Positions 33,450 to 46,518 are shown, counted from the stretch's first letter. The stretch: DNA of 64,000 bases from Darksidea phi (GCA_030770425.1 JASJFT010000183.1:29002-93001), one strand, 5' to 3'. The notes: a model not told the origin generated them from the sequence alone. Numbers and translations: made by a program.

Positions 33450-34617
33450 TAGACGTCTGTTCACTTGGACTGAGCGATAAAGTCATAGGTTGGACGTGCA
33501 GTTACGAACACGATTGAGCTGTTGGATTTATTGAGTTTAGGAGCTTTCCGCCTTGGTCGGAAGCTAAAGAAGAAAGGCTGCTTAATTTGCATCAATGTAC
33601 TTAATGAGTCCTGCTTTCGGGGTTCAATGTGCTTCCTCCAGCTCCTTTTGCTAACATACTCATACATACTCATATAGTCGCCTCTATTCGCTGAAGCTAA
33701 GGATACATACAGTACGGCATGCGGGGTGGAGACTGTGACTCAATTTATCTAGAGAATTATTACTCGAATGTGCAACCAGACGCTACTGTTGCTTTTCTCA
33801 ATCATCCATGGAAGTACTCCGAGATGTTCACCTGGCTACTGCACTGAGCGATGGCGCACTGATGAAAGAACACGTTAACGCCGGCGCTTAAGGTCTCACG
33901 TGATTTCTTGTAAGGAAGAGCCTGTGCCTTCAGATCTTTGATCTCCTTATCCTTCTGCTCGTCGGTCTCCTTGCGGTCCCTTGCTTTTCGCAGAAGATCA
34001 TTTTGGAGTTCATACTCGTCTATCTCGAGGGGGAATTCGAAATAGCCCTGTGGCTTTCGGTACGTGGGAAGCAAGACGCACACAAAATGACGTGGGGGTA
34101 TGGTGCAGCCGATAGTGTTGTCAGGCCATCAGATGACAGCGATCGCGTCAGACAAATGCCCGTTCGTAAGGGGCTGGTCGTAGAGCCTATTGGAGGTTGA
34201 AGGAAGTGATAACAAGACAAGCATCCGCCCTGGAGCTCATTCGCGATGCGGCGGAATTTAAGCGGGCGATACCAAGACGAGTTTAGCCGGCAGCGCAATG
34301 ACGTACACATATCACGAAGTTGCGGTCAGCGAATTCTGGCGGCAAAGCTCGTGCATAGATCCATCTTGAGCAGATGCGGGGCTTTACATGCCCGTGGTAT
34401 GAGACGTCCTGGAGGTAGACGACCTACTTGAGCTGCCGCGCCGCTGTTGCCCTTCCCCCCTCTTTGACGCTGTCTCACCGCGACGCCCCGCTCCGCTCGA
34501 CCCAAACCCCTCCGCGTTCTGTGTTCTACAGTCGGACACTTATTCCATATTTTAATTTCCTGTGCTCTCGTACTCGATTGTGGGAAGGGGAGCTGAGGCT
34601 CGTCATCTACCGCCACG
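33450..34617. other. intergenic region
   Basis: A minus-strand open frame at 33802-34083 encodes a short charged helix (LRKARDRKETDEQKDKEIKD) but has no ATG start and no family; it may be the tail of a lost gene. The last 150 bp form the promoter and leader of the gene at 34618. Confidence 0.4.
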
Positions 34618-35798
34618 ATGAACTACGCCAGCTGGATCCAGGAAGAGAAGTTGAAGGTAACGTCGCCCCTGCTCTCTCCAATGTCATCCAACTAAGCCCA
34701 TCTCAGAAAACCTTCATAATAGCCACGCTATGCTCCACCCTCGTCGGCACCTTCACCTCCTCCATGGGTCTGTGGGAACGCGTTCAAAACACCCGCAAGC
34801 AATCCAAGCGCGACAAGCAGCAAGACTCTGAAATCAAACAACTCCGCGAGACCATCGAGAAAGCCGAAAAGCGCGGCCGCGAACGCGATGAAGAGAGGGA
34901 GCGCATCGAACGCCGGTTACTCGAGAGAGACGACAGAGATGAAATCGGCGATAACTTTCGGCAGAGTGGCGCCTTGATACAGAGACAGTTTGATGAGGGC
35001 TATGGCAGATTGGGGAGACGGTTTGCAGAGGGCGATACCATAACGGAGAATCTGCTGCAGAAGCAGATTATTGCTCTGCAGCAGACAGTTATCAATGTCC
35101 TGCAGGACGCTCTGTATAACAAACGGGAGCTCACCCGCACCGATATGGCGAAGCTCGTTGCGGCGTCGGATGCTGCTCGCGAAGGCTCCCTTTCCGCTCT
35201 GCGCTCCCAGCAACAACGTCTCGCCCTCGAAGAAGCCGCACCACCCCTACAAGCATTGCCACAACGCGCCCTCACTGCTCCAAAGCGCCCCTCCTCGGTC
35301 GCAGAAGCAGACCCACTCTTCTGCCGCTACAGTCTAAACCTGCAATACATACCAAAGAAACCCCTCGCTGCGTCATTCGCGCCCGGCGGCGAATGCAGAT
35401 GTCCCGACTGCGGGCTCCGTCTTGACGTTACAGCGGACGACTTCTGGCAGATCGGGAAGCGTACGCCGATAATCGTAAAAGAGGGCGGGTATGAAAAGGA
35501 AATCTTGGAAACGAGGGAGTTCCGCCTTGCACAGAGATTCGTGATCAAATGCCACACTGCGGATGGGGAATACGCCTGTGTGTTGTGTAATAGGCATAGG
35601 GATCGCGACGCGCTCTGTCGGACTGTAGACGCGTTAGTGAACCATGTGGGCAAATTCCATGAGGTGCAAGAGTTGGAGCGAGACCCGGATTTAAAGGAGA
35701 CGATGCCATTGGCGTTACCGGCACCCGCAGGGTCGGTTGCGAGTGGGCCGCCGAGAGAGAGGGAGGTTAGAGAGGTGGAGATCAGGGAGTATCGATGA
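34618..35798 (+). CDS. membrane-anchored coiled-coil protein with C-terminal zinc site
   Basis: Exons 34618-34656 and 34707-35798 with a 50-nt intron (donor GTAACG, acceptor CAG) give 376 residues. The N-terminus is MNYASWIQEEKLK, and splicing adds KTFIIATLCSTLVGTFTSSM, one probable membrane segment near residues 14-35. A long charged helix or coiled coil follows (about 40-110: EIKQLRETIEKAEKRGRERD), then helical segments to about 210. The C-terminal part has CRCPDCGLRL and CVLCNRHRDRDALC, followed by HVGKFH, which together could bind one or two zinc ions. I do not recognise the family and infer no function. The ATG was preferred over the longer open frame (34428) because the intron gives a clean start and removes a low-complexity leader. 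Confidence 0.75.
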
Positions 35799-36031
35799 GC
35801 TGGGCCATACCAGACTTCACAAGCGCTATCATTCTTGGGTTTGAGAAATGGTGTATATGCGCACTTAGCGACGGCGTTTGGGACATGGGCGATGACACAT
35901 GCATGGAGCTTTTAGGGGCACATATCACGACTCTCCACGTAAGGTTAAACGCATAACGACTTTGAATGAATAAGAAAATCTCTTCTCAGAACTCGCTCAT
36001 CCTCTAGCTTCAATTTGTGAACAGAACATGC

Positions 36032-39000
36032 CTAAGCACTCGCCTCAGCAGTCTGCTGCCGACTCGCAATACTTCCCTGCTTCCACGCGTGCTGCGGATC
36101 CTGCTTCTTAACCGCCTTACTCTCGTCGCCTTCCTTGCCCCATCCACCACCACCTGGAGTGTAAATGATGATGCGCTCGCCCGGCCTCATACTAGCAGTA
36201 TTCTTGGCACCAAGGTTGATGTATCGGAATTCGACGTCCTCCTCCTTCGCGCTCACTTTCTGCTCGATCTCTTCCACCGCGCCGGTAGTTTTTGCTTTAC
36301 TCTGCTCCCCAGAGGATTGCTTAGAGTCGGAGTTCTTGTCGATGGTTTTGCGATCGACTTTTCGCACCCAGATGTTCAACCCACATGCGGCGTCGCCACC
36401 TCCCTCCATGCCGTAGGGGTGGTATACGCGCCGTTCGGAGAGGATACTGACTTGGACGGGGATGCGGAATTCGATGTCGCGGATCACGCCTTCGCCACCG
36501 CGGTGCATACCCGCTCCCGCACTGCCAGTGCGCAGTCCAAATTCACGGAGTAGTACGGGGTATCTGCGCTCGAAGACTTCAGAGTCGGTGATTCGGGTGT
36601 TGGTCATATGTGTATGCACGCCACTTGTGCCCTCCCACGTTGGCCCTGCGCCAGAACCCCCAGCAATAGTCTCATAGTATCCAAAACCCTTCGTTTCCTT
36701 GCGTTCAGGTGAGCCGTCAGAAAAGGAGGTCCCGCCGAAGCCGAAGGTGAGATTGTTGGTGTCGCCCTGAGAGGCGGCACATGCTTTGAACGCTTTGAAG
36801 ATGGTGTCCGTGACGCGTTGCGATGTTAGCACGTTTCCACCGACTACAGCAGCGTTGTCGGAGGGCGAGAGGAAGGATTTCTTGGGAATGAGGACCTGGA
36901 TTGGCTTGAGGCAGCCTTGGTTTAGCGGGATGTCTTCGCTGATCAAGCAGCGTAGGCAGTAGATTATTGCGGAGTAGGTGACTGCTTCGGGGGCGTTGAT
37001 ATTGCCGTAGACTTCCGGACCTGTGCCAGAGAAATCAAAAACGGCTTCACCCTTTTCGGGGTCAATTGAAACCTTTAGCCGGATAGGGGATCCATCGTCC
37101 ATGAACTCTTCTGCCGAGAGATCTTGCCCTTCGAAGCGCTTGTGCACGTCCTTGAGCAGGGTGCGAACCGACGCCTCGGCATTAGCCTGGATATTGTGCA
37201 TGTAGAATTCTACCACTTGCTCCCCGTAGTCAGCCATTAGCGTGCTAATGAGATTTATTCCTTTTTGGTTTGCAGCGACTTGCGCTTTGAGATCGTTGAT
37301 GTTGTCGTTTAGACATCTTGTGCCTGAGCATCCTGGATACTGTCCTGGTTCATCCAACAGCAGCTCAACAATGCGTTTCTCGTTGAAGTGGCCTTCCGAG
37401 ACTAGTTTTTCAGACTTGATGGCTGCGCCCTCTTGGTAGAGCTCGCGGGAGTGCGGAGGCATACTGCCTGGTAGAATACCGCCGATGTCGGCATGGTGGG
37501 CGCGAGATGCAACATAAAAGATGATGTTGTCGCCGCTGAAAGCTGGTGTGATGACCGTGATGTCGGGAAGATGAGTACCGCCGTACATGGGGTGGTTTGC
37601 GACGAGGACGTCACCTTTCTTGAGTTTGCCTTTCCAGATGGCGGATTGCTTGCGAACGCAAGTAGACATGCTACCGAGATGGACGGGAAGATGGGGAGCT
37701 ACAAAAAATCAGTCGGTGTAGATGTAAGATAGAAGTGGGGGTTATTACCATTTGCTACCAGTCCACCGTCAGCGTCGAAAAGCGCGCAGGAGTAGTCTAA
37801 GCGCTCTTTGACATTGGTAGAGACGCTAGTCTTTTGAAGTGCTCGGCCCATCTGTTCAGCGATGGCCATAAAACGGTGTGCAAAGATACTCAGAAGAATG
37901 GGATCCACTTTTTTTGTATCAATCTGTTTATCTTGGTTGTCGCCCTCGCCGATGTTGATCACGATATGTGTGTCAATCACTAGCGCAGAGGCACCGGGGG
38001 TCACGATAATAGTCTGTGTACCGTCCGCAATAATGGCAGGACCTTTGATCCGATCACCGACTGCTATGTCCTCAAGCTTGTAGATCGCCGTATCCTGTCG
38101 TCCACCTTCGAAGAAGACTTTTCGAGTCCCGTACGTCTTGTGGCCCCTTTCTAGATCTTTAGGCTTGATGTCCTTGAGTTGCTGGTCGACTGTCTTTTCT
38201 AGCCCTCCAAATGTCTTGCCAATACCTCGTGCTCGAACATCGTCGACTATGATGTCTCGGTCTGGTAGTGTGAAGCCGAATTCTTGCTCGTGCTGTTTGA
38301 TGAAGGCTTTGCCAAACGCCCACTCATCACCATCGTACTCTTCTTTGGCTTCTTCTCGCGTAGGCTTAATAATCATGAGCGCGGACTCTGTTCCGCGGTA
38401 TCGTAGATTGAGATACTCTTCGAAATGTATGCTGTTCTCGTCGAAGCCTTGGTCTTTCAGGGTAGCTGTTGATTTGGACTTTAGCTCCTGCATCTTCTGT
38501 TGTAGATACTCTCGCGTTTCCTTCCCATCCGACCAAACTTTTGACTCTGGTTCTTGCCGCTCATCCACAACATCCGCCAGCGCCATGCCATAGGCAGATA
38601 GCACCGATGAGTATCTATGAATAAGAATTTGCGAGATCCCTAGCGCCTCGGCGATAGCCACAGCGTGCTGGCCCCCCGCGCCACCAAAGGTAGCAAGCCT
38701 ATGCTTCGATGTATCGTGCCCTCTTGCTTCGGTCAGACTCCGGATCGGTCGGGTCATCGTCTCGTTTGCAATCTTTATGAAGCCGTGCGCGATATCGTCC
38801 AGCGACATCTCTTTCTCCTTGTTTCCGCCCGCTACCTCGTTATTGATCTGCTCTGCCAGCTGCTTGAACAGCTTTTCGCTCGCTTCCGCATCTAAACCCT
38901 CATCTTCGTTCTTGCCAAAGATTTTGGGGAAGAAGTCGGGTAGTAGGCGGCCGAGAAACAAGTTCGCGTCGGTAATGGTCAGTGGGCCGCCTTTGCGATA

Positions 39001-40296
39001 GCAAGCTGGACCTGGATGTGCGCTCGCAGATTCCGGCCCAACGACGAATAGGCCGTTCTTCCAGAACAAGCGCGAGCCGCCTCCTGCCGCCACCGTGTTG
39101 ATGTCTAGTTGCGGCGATTGTATTGTAACACCTGCAGTCGTGGTTTCGAAAACGTGGTCGTACCTCCCAGCTCCGTATCTACTGACGTCTGTACTCGTGC
39201 CGCCCATGTCGAAACCGATGACTGGGATCTTGGTCTGCGGGTCGTACGAGGTCAGCGCGTAACCTACTACCCCTCCAGCTGGCCCCGACAAGATCGCTTT
39301 GAGGCCAGAGAAGATGTCAACGTCTACCAGCCCACCATCCGACTGCATGAACTCGCACCGCGCACCTTTTGAGCCTTCCTCGCGCTTCACGCTCTTTGTG
39401 CCTAGACCGCCCTCGAAGCCTTTAGAGAAGCCATCAATATACTTCCGAATTGCTGGCGTTAGGTAAGCATCAGCGCACGCAGACGTGGCTCTAGGCACCA
39501 GCTTGATCATGGGCATGAGCTCGTGACTGAGACTGACGTGCTCGAAACCAATCTCTTTCGCGATCTTGCCTACTAATGCTTCGTGGTTGGGGTATGTGTA
39601 GCCATGCATCAAACATACGGCGATGCTCCGCAGCCCGCTCTCGTACACTTCCTGCAGCTGCTTTCTTATGGCCTCTTCCTCCGGCCGTTGTAGTATCCGC
39701 ACCGTCTCGCCCGACAAGCCTTTAACAAGCTCCGAATCTGTACCCGCTTCCTCTATCGCTTTCGCGTCTGTCTGCGTTCTCTCCGGGTCCTCGGCATAAT
39801 CCTCCAGCGTGACCCTCTCATCGATTTCCACCACTTTCTTGTACAGCACCTCCGGCTTCCTTATATCCAACGCAAAGATGTTCGGTCGTGACTGATTGCC
39901 AATAGCTAAGCAGTCTCTGAAGCCCTTGGTCACAACCATAGCGATATCCTCGCCCTTGCGTTCAAGCAGCGCATTCGTCGCGACCGTGGTACCCATGCGT
40001 ATGCTTTCGATCTTGGAGGTGTCGAGAGGCTCACCGCGGGGGATCTCCTTGCCGGTGAACTTGGAAAGGAGGCGGCGGATGCCTTCGAGGGGCGCATCTT
40101 CGTAATTAGAGGGGTCGACGGAGAGGAGTTTGATGAGGACATCATCTTCCATCTTGCCTGTGCCGGGGTTACCGACGCAGTCTGTGAAGGTGCCGCCTCT
40201 CTGCAATTGTCAGCCTTGTAGCACAGCTTCCAGGTGGTCCGAACATACGTCTATAGCGATGCGGATACCCCGCGCACCAATATCTGCTGAGCCCAT
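36032..40296 (-). CDS. OXP1: 5-oxoprolinase (ATP-hydrolysing)
   Basis: This cytosolic enzyme of the gamma-glutamyl cycle opens 5-oxoproline to glutamate at the cost of ATP. Three exons on the minus strand, 40296-40249, 40200-37749 and 37698-36032, give 1388 residues, close to the family length of about 1300. Splicing of intron 1 makes DRGGTFTDCVG, the N-terminal nucleotide-binding motif of the HyuA half. GFDMGGTSTDVSRYG is the second motif, and AAGGGSRLFWKNG the third. Intron 2 is spliced so that FDADGGLVAN runs into APHLPVHLGSMSTCVR, entering the HyuB half (NHPMYGGTHLPDI, GGSGAGPTWEGTSGVHTHMT). No broken motif is visible. A Lys/Glu-rich insertion near the C-terminus (KTIDKNSDSKQSS) looks lineage-specific. 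Confidence 0.95.
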
Positions 40297-41302
40297 AGTT
40301 GTGGTGTTGCAAAATGCTAGATTTCGCCAATGGTAGTTGTTGAACTTAACGCTATGAGAAGCTTTGCGCACGCATTAAATTGTGAAATGCCAGGCTATGA
40401 CTGAAAAATGATGCTATACACGCATCCATAGCTGCAGGCTGATGGATCGGCGGGAGTTCTGATTGATAATTCGATGTAGATACCCCGCGACCCGTCTGCG
40501 TCATGCCGAGGTCGGAGATGTCCATCTCATCTTGGGACTAGCTAATTAATCCAGCCTACCACAACGCGTCGCGTTTTGCGAAGCATCCCAGTGTGAACTT
40601 CCATCCTCATCGACATCGACCATCTAGCTTACCACCAGAATGGCTGCTGTGAATCAACATTTTGGCCGATATCTATCAACTACGCCACATCGCATTTGCG
40701 ACCGTATATCGCACGGAAGAGTACACAGCATTGCGTTTCGATCATTTTAGGTATCGCAATTTCATTTTCAGTTGTAAGTATGGAAAGCGCGTTCACATAG
40801 GCCTCCCACAATGAGCGATACATTAAATCCCCTAGCTTGTTATTCTCTTCTTCATTACAATACGCTGTCACGAAGTCTAGCTCTCCTATACGGCTCCTCA
40901 GCCTCCTACACGTCACCTTTTGCGTCTTCAAATGCATCTTGCGAGGCATGAATGGGCTTTGAACCCAAATTAGCGGACTAATCAACCTGGCGTGACCGGA
41001 ATAGCCTTAAGAAACAGTAACTAGGTGCAACACATCGGCTACTGTTCAGGCGAAGCCTGGTCTCGTTTTCCGGCGGTTCATTCCGCTTCCGCAATTATAG
41101 GTGTCCTAGGATACCGAGCTTCTGTTCCAATATCTTTTCCTCGTCTATGCAACCACATAGTAAGAAGGAAATCTTGGAAAGCCATCCGACTGGTTATAGC
41201 GTAGGCCAAGCGGAGCAGCGCGCAAACCGTATTTAAGGCTTTGCACTAACGAACTCACACCCCCGCACCTTCAAATCAACTCAACTGACGAACTCAGTGA
41301 AG
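40297..41302. other. intergenic region with a possible minus-strand gene fragment
   Basis: A minus-strand frame (about 40950-40680) reads MPRKMHLKTQKVTCRRLRSR and onwards to a stop, some 90 residues with no recognised family. It may be a small gene or a relic. The OXP1 promoter occupies the first part. Confidence 0.35.
41230..41237 (+). promoter_or_regulatory. TATA-like element before the ORF at 41303
   Basis: TATTTAAG lies 66 nt before the ATG at 41303, followed by a C/A-rich leader. This supports that the region was once, or is, transcribed. Confidence 0.35.
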
Positions 41303-41697
41303 ATGCCTTCCGCGCTCAATGAAAAAAAGCGTAAGGGCATGCACGCTACTGACCATGCCTTCACTGTTATCAATCTGAACAAGAAGTTGCGCGGAACCTC
41401 CCTATATATTCACGCCACCATAAAGCCAGTCGTACAGGGAATCATCGACCGGCTTGCGCAAGAGAAAGGTGAACTTCAACGCAATCTTCGCCAAGAGATG
41501 CAGAAGAGATAAAGTCTGAGGAGTTCTCTGCTCAGCTTCAACGACAAATCACAACCCTCAATCATGCTGAGAAGGCCAACCATGACAAGCTAGCGCCTCC
41601 AGACCCAATGAAAGCAAAGGATAGTGAGTACAAGGTGTTTCGTAAAGCGCCTCTAGTGTCTGAAAGACTCTACCGTCTTTTGTGTGGGGTCTTGTAA
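41303..41697 (+). pseudogene. small coiled-coil gene, apparently broken by a frameshift
   Basis: The first frame encodes 69 residues (MPSALNEKKRKGMHATDHAF to LRQEMQKR, stop at 41512) ending in a charged helix. Helical coding sequence continues in another frame through the stop: AEEIKSEEFSAQLQRQITTL, then NHAEKANHDKLAPPD, until a stop near 41697. A one-base shift between the two would give a single coiled-coil protein of about 130 residues. A promoter-like TATA sits upstream. It may instead be a genuine 69-residue gene. No family is recognised. Confidence 0.4.
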
Positions 41698-44302
41698 AAG
41701 GCAACTCCAGAACGTCGATCTAAAAATTCGTAGAGAACCGGAACGATGCACTGAAAGGCTTCAAAGGAGCAGAGCAGAGCAACTGCGACTATGGCAATAA
41801 CGATATTCGAAGGAACCTTTTTATATGAGTGATGTTCACGTACTACGTTTAAGGTACCCCGGTAGAGCGACGTAAGGTTTTCGACCTGGTTTCAATAACC
41901 GTTGAAACCAACGAATTTCCCATGAAGAACCTTATTTTGATATTACCTCGCGGTGCAGATAGAGACTGCACCCTTCCTCCAGGCTCACCCATCGGGTGAG
42001 CACTTGATGAAAAGAAAGTTTGAAGGCTATGTTGGATGATCTCCCCCGTAGCAGAGTACTCTCGACGCTCGGGAAGGGGAGGGACTCTGGGTAGACTTGC
42101 ACCCGCAGTGTCCACCCTCGGTGAGGCGAGAGTTGAATTCTCGCCATCCCAGAACGCAAAACGGGAGCGACCCTTTTTACGCCCCCTTCATGGGAGAGAA
42201 ATATAAACAGCATGTTAGCTTAGCCGATGTCCGAGCCGTCAAGTTTCACCAAGACCGCTGCGTCCACCATCCTAACCAACTAACCCCAAATTCCGAGAGA
42301 ATCCGAACCCCACTTAAAAAGACATTCAATGCCAGCCAACAAGACTAGCATGATAGTGCCATGCAGAAAGCCAGATCGTATCGACAACGTGTAAGGCCGA
42401 CATTATCTGATGTTTCACAGACTTATGTGCGACGAACGCCGACACGGCAAGGGAGCACAACCCGACGCTACCCAGGTCGACCGCCCTTACAACGCAGATA
42501 AGCCCAAGGGGTCAAAGGCGTTTGTGGATCGAGATATCTTCACCTTATCTCGCCCCGACAAAAACAGAATCCATTGACCATGAGCCGAGCAAACGCTACT
42601 AAAACTCATGGCCCCACTGTGGACATGCACAGTGCATCCTGAGCCTCAAGGCTGCGGGATTTTACTCCCACGGCAAAACTCACGGGCGAACGGGGTTTAC
42701 TCCGTACACACTTCACCCCGAAGGAGAAGGGGGATGCAACCTCGACTCTACGGAATCCAACTCGCCGACCGCTATCGACTGTTCGACCAGTACCAATCTT
42801 TGGAAACAGGTGAGTGTGAAGATGAGGATTCTGGCTGTAGAGCGACCGGCTGCGATCCAGCCACTCCACGAGTAATGAGTAGGGAGATGGTGGTTCCCTA
42901 AACACTACCCTGGCGTCAAGCTATGCCGACTAATCCCAATCGAACAAGGTCGACTGTACACACCCAACGCTGCAAGGAAATCCTTCCCAAAGCCACAAGA
43001 CGGAAGATCCAGAACTTGTGCACTCAGCATGAAAACGGAGTGAGGATGTGAACGAGGATTAGAAGTGTCGTATCTTGCGCCAAATGTCAAGACTGACAGC
43101 GGGCTATGTCATGCAAAAGATGCAACTGATTACCGTGGGCAGACTCGCACCCGCACAGTAGTAAGAATATCAATTGCACTTCCGAAGCCATGGCGGAGAA
43201 TGACCGTAACGAACTTGCGCCCGTACAGTCAATCCCTTCTCCGCTGCAGCCTTGCATCGCACCGGGACCGCAAGGTGAAGAGGCCGAGGCGCACTCACAC
43301 CCTCAGTCCATCAGCAATTTGTTGAAAGTTGCTGACACTATGCACACCTCTAGCAATGCAGGTTCGCAACTCCTGTAAAGCTGACCCGTGTTGACTGCAA
43401 ATGTGTTCGCACGTGTCATTGGTGACAGACGGAAGAGCAAGTAGACAGCTCGCTTTCTGTGCGCGTGCTCCCATGCATCTGCCCAGCGGGGCTAGGTGAG
43501 AAGCGAGGTGGTGTAGAGGTGTTGTGTAGAGGCCAGTACCGTGCACAGCCGAATGAATAACGCTCCCATAGATACCTCGTTCAATCTTTGTAACAAAGGC
43601 ACTTTACCAACATCAAGCACTTGTTCCCAATAGCCGGGACGTTTCCGGATTGAACAAAATCCTACACTTCGTATGAAACTATTATGAGCCCGGTGGCCCT
43701 GGGAAGGAATTCTTACGCTCGGTTCGCAATTGGCGCCAAAGTGTTCCTGGTTGGGTACGGTGTCGTGATGCTATAGGGATCCTATATCCACTATTCTTGC
43801 AAATAGGAGGCGAGAAAGCGGATGTGTCTCGAAATAACTTATAGTGATGCTCTAGAAGCGTGTGCATACTTTGCTAGCAGAACCTACACAACAAGTTCTA
43901 CCTCTAACAAAATTATCTAGAAAATTCGATAATACGTAGCTAGTATTATCCATTAGAGGCTACCATGACATGCAATGCATAGAACTACGTAGCTCTGAAC
44001 AAGTTCTTTAAAGTATAAGACTGGTGCACACAGGCTTATTCTATAGTGTAACCCTTTTTTGCTGCTGTTGTATATGTAGAAAGCTTGCATAGACTCTGTG
44101 ACCAGATCGAGCGAAATAATAATTCGGATATACGTCCATACATAGACTTACGCTCAAGTACTGTAAGAGCCGAAGAGTGAGAGTGAATGATGAAAAATTA
44201 CCTTCGGTGTTCGTGCGATCGCCATCTCAAATCAAGACCCACTACTTTCTTCCTAAAAGAAGCCTCCCAAGAACCCAGCTACGAACAAAACATGAAAGAG
44301 TT
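41698..44302. other. long gene-poor region
   Basis: In 2.6 kb I see no recognisable gene. The best candidate is a 62-codon ORF at 43190-43378 (MAENDRNELAPVQSIPSPLQ) with a good ATG context but no homology that I know. AT-rich DNA runs from about 43900 to 44180. Confidence 0.4.
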
Positions 44303-45430
44303 TCAGAACCCGCCCTCATACCATTTCTTCACTTCCTTTCTCCAAACTTCCAGCCCATCCACGCTATTGTAACTCGCCTCTAAATCATGGTATCCGACAA
44401 ACCTAAGACGATTCCTCAGCCTATTAACCCCCCGTGTCCACGCCTCCTCGTACCAATTCCCTTGCGGTAACAGCTTCAAGTTCTTCGGTACGCCTTGGCC
44501 ACCAAAAAGCCCATTTCGAATGACCGCAATATTGTTAGTCCAGTAAAACCCTTGGCATACAGGAAAAGGATTGAACATGCCCTCAGGATCGCAGCCGCGG
44601 GCTGCGTTGTACACGGTGAGGCCGAACAAAATGAGATCCGGGCCAAGGTTGCCACAAAGTCCCTGAATCTCCCAGTAGATGGTGAGGTGGGGATTGTTTT
44701 CGCAGAGGGCGAGAACTTGGTCGCGTCTCATGCTGTCTGCTTCGAGACTGAGAGTGACTCCCCTGCGCTTTTCGTAGGTGTGATGCTCCATGCTGCGGTA
44801 GTGGCGAAAATATACTTTTCCCAGATTGTTATGCCATGCGGGCTTGAGAGTGTAATTGAAGAAGTTGGCGAATTCGGCAGCAGCTGATAAATCGTAGTTC
44901 GCAAGATCGAAGTCTTGCTCGAATGTGATGTCGTTGTAGCGGAGTTCTAGGCCTGCAGTCTCGTGATAAAATGTTCGGGAAACGTATTTGAGCTGGTTTA
45001 ATTCATGTTTGGAGTTGTAGCATGCGCTCTGTTCTATGCGCTCGATGTAGAAACCGACTTTGTGCGTGTGGAATAGCCCGGGCTTAATGCAGAAGAGGCG
45101 CCCGTTGTGTGTGAGCGCGAACTTATAGATGAGATTTCGTATCTCCGGCGGCATAAATGGGAGTTTTAGAGAAGGGCTCCGCATTGTTGCGTCATTTGAA
45201 GATAGAGCGAGGGTAGTACACGCTATAACAGTCTTCGGTACTCCCCCATCTGTTGACGGTGTAAGGTCGAAATTGGGAATGCTTGGTTGATTCATTGAAA
45301 TCCGAGGGTTCATTAGCGTCCGCATCATATTGGAAAGAGGATGGAGACGGAAGAAACAGTCCCTAGTATAGGATAAGGGGTGATCGTTATAATTCATGCC
45401 GCGAAAACAACGCTTCTTTCCAGGAGCCAT
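44303..45430 (-). CDS. F-box-like/2EXR-type conserved hypothetical protein
   Basis: A single exon encodes 375 residues. After a variable N-terminus of about 85 residues comes LKLPFMPPEIRNLIYKFALT (89-107), the LPPEIRNxIY signature of a large ascomycete family related to F-box/2EXR proteins. The pattern continues with LNQLKYVSRTFYHETAGLEL, where such proteins normally read LLxVCRQIYxEtxxL. The C-terminal 200 residues are specific to the subfamily. Many paralogues usually exist in Dothideomycete genomes and their functions are unknown. It is intact and lies at the edge of the accessory island. The first ATG at 45430 is used; later in-frame ATGs are possible starts. Confidence 0.75.
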   Translation of the reverse strand: MAPGKKRCFRGMNYNDHPLSYTRDCFFRLHPLSNMMRTLMNPRISMNQPSIPNFDLTPSTDGGVPKTVIACTTLALSSNDATMRSPSLKLPFMPPEIRNLIYKFALTHNGRLFCIKPGLFHTHKVGFYIERIEQSACYNSKHELNQLKYVSRTFYHETAGLELRYNDITFEQDFDLANYDLSAAAEFANFFNYTLKPAWHNNLGKVYFRHYRSMEHHTYEKRRGVTLSLEADSMRRDQVLALCENNPHLTIYWEIQGLCGNLGPDLILFGLTVYNAARGCDPEGMFNPFPVCQGFYWTNNIAVIRNGLFGGQGVPKNLKLLPQGNWYEEAWTRGVNRLRNRLRFVGYHDLEASYNSVDGLEVWRKEVKKWYEGGF

Positions 45431-46268
45431 CAGCGATGAATGAGATTCCGGTCAACTCAAGGATCTCCAGGAAGTCATGCCTAAGTACCTTAAATACTGT
45501 CAGCTTGGTATGCTCCCTGATGTAGCAGTGTCTCCGTATGGTTAAGGTACTCACCGCTCATATGAAATGATCGCCGCGCATACTTATTGGTTTTTGTTGT
45601 CGGTAAGCCGCTGGGCATCTGGTATGAAGGAGTCAAGGGATCGTAAGGAAATGTGGGAAATTTTGAGAAGGATCCTTCTAATTTGGTAGCGAAAAAATGC
45701 TCTGTACAGCAAATGTTGGGTTAAAAGTTCGTGCCGTCGACCGTGGAGCCAGGGTTGAGGAGCAAAATGAGCAGACCCAGCGGCTGGGCATCCCGGTATC
45801 CCAATGAGACGGGTTATTTAGCGACATGCTCATGGTACACACGCCCAACTAACCAGAATTGATGTCCCCTGCTCGTCCAATCTTAGTATTCTCATTGGTG
45901 ACTGCATAAGCCAACAGGGGGCCAAGAAAAGTCAGCACAGGGCCATTCTTTCGAGCGACAAAGACCACGTGTAACCGCGTAGAAGTTTAGTCCTCGTTCA
46001 GCGAGTAAGGTCAGTCTGAAGAGGCTGTTAGTCTCATGAATTACAGCGCATATGAAGAAAATCGATATTTTCAACTTGATCAGAGATCCAAGCCCAATTC
46101 AGAATCGAGGTTCACGTATAAGCCGGTTCTTTCTATCCTATGGCTGCTGTTGCCATTTTGATTGTGAATCAACTCGCTAGGAAGTCTTCAACCTAGTTTC
46201 GCCTGTCCATGCTGCTCCACCACCTATAGTTCGTGTATTCATGAGCCCAACTTCCAACCACTTGGCTA
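45431..46268. other. intergenic region, promoter of the 44303-45430 gene
   Basis: Short ORFs only, no recognised domains. It ends at the direct repeat starting at 46269. Confidence 0.5.
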
Positions 46269-46518
46269 GCAGAAGCGCCATTCCACACTCCGTCGCATTA
46301 TCGCTCTAGGACACCATTAGTGTGCACTGCGAATCAAGGGATTATAGGTTCATCCCCTGGTTAGATCACCAAGGCGGAGTAGTACTTGCTGGAGAATAAT
46401 CGGGAAGGCGTCTGTGATACGGCCCATGGTACACTAAACGTTCAGGTGCGAGTTTTGCCGGTAGATGCTGAACAGATACGTTTCGAGGTAAGGTCGCAGT
46501 ATTTGTTTACATGGTCGT
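46269..46518 (+). repeat. direct repeat flanking the TPR gene, copy 1
   Basis: About 250 bp match 50255-50503 in the same orientation, with weaker similarity continuing for perhaps 50 bp. Differences are nearly all transitions (for example GCGAATC versus GCAAATC, CGCCATTCC versus CGCTATTCC). The two copies lie on either side of the TPR gene and HET-side DNA. They could be solo LTRs, a SINE or miniature element inserted twice, or arms of a larger composite element. I see no coding content or clear TG..CA ends. Confidence 0.75.

Noticed and set aside
46269..46518. tRNA gene suggested by a GGTTC-containing stretch
   Set aside because: No acceptor stem, anticodon arm or correct A-box/B-box spacing can be folded; it is part of a repeat present in two copies.
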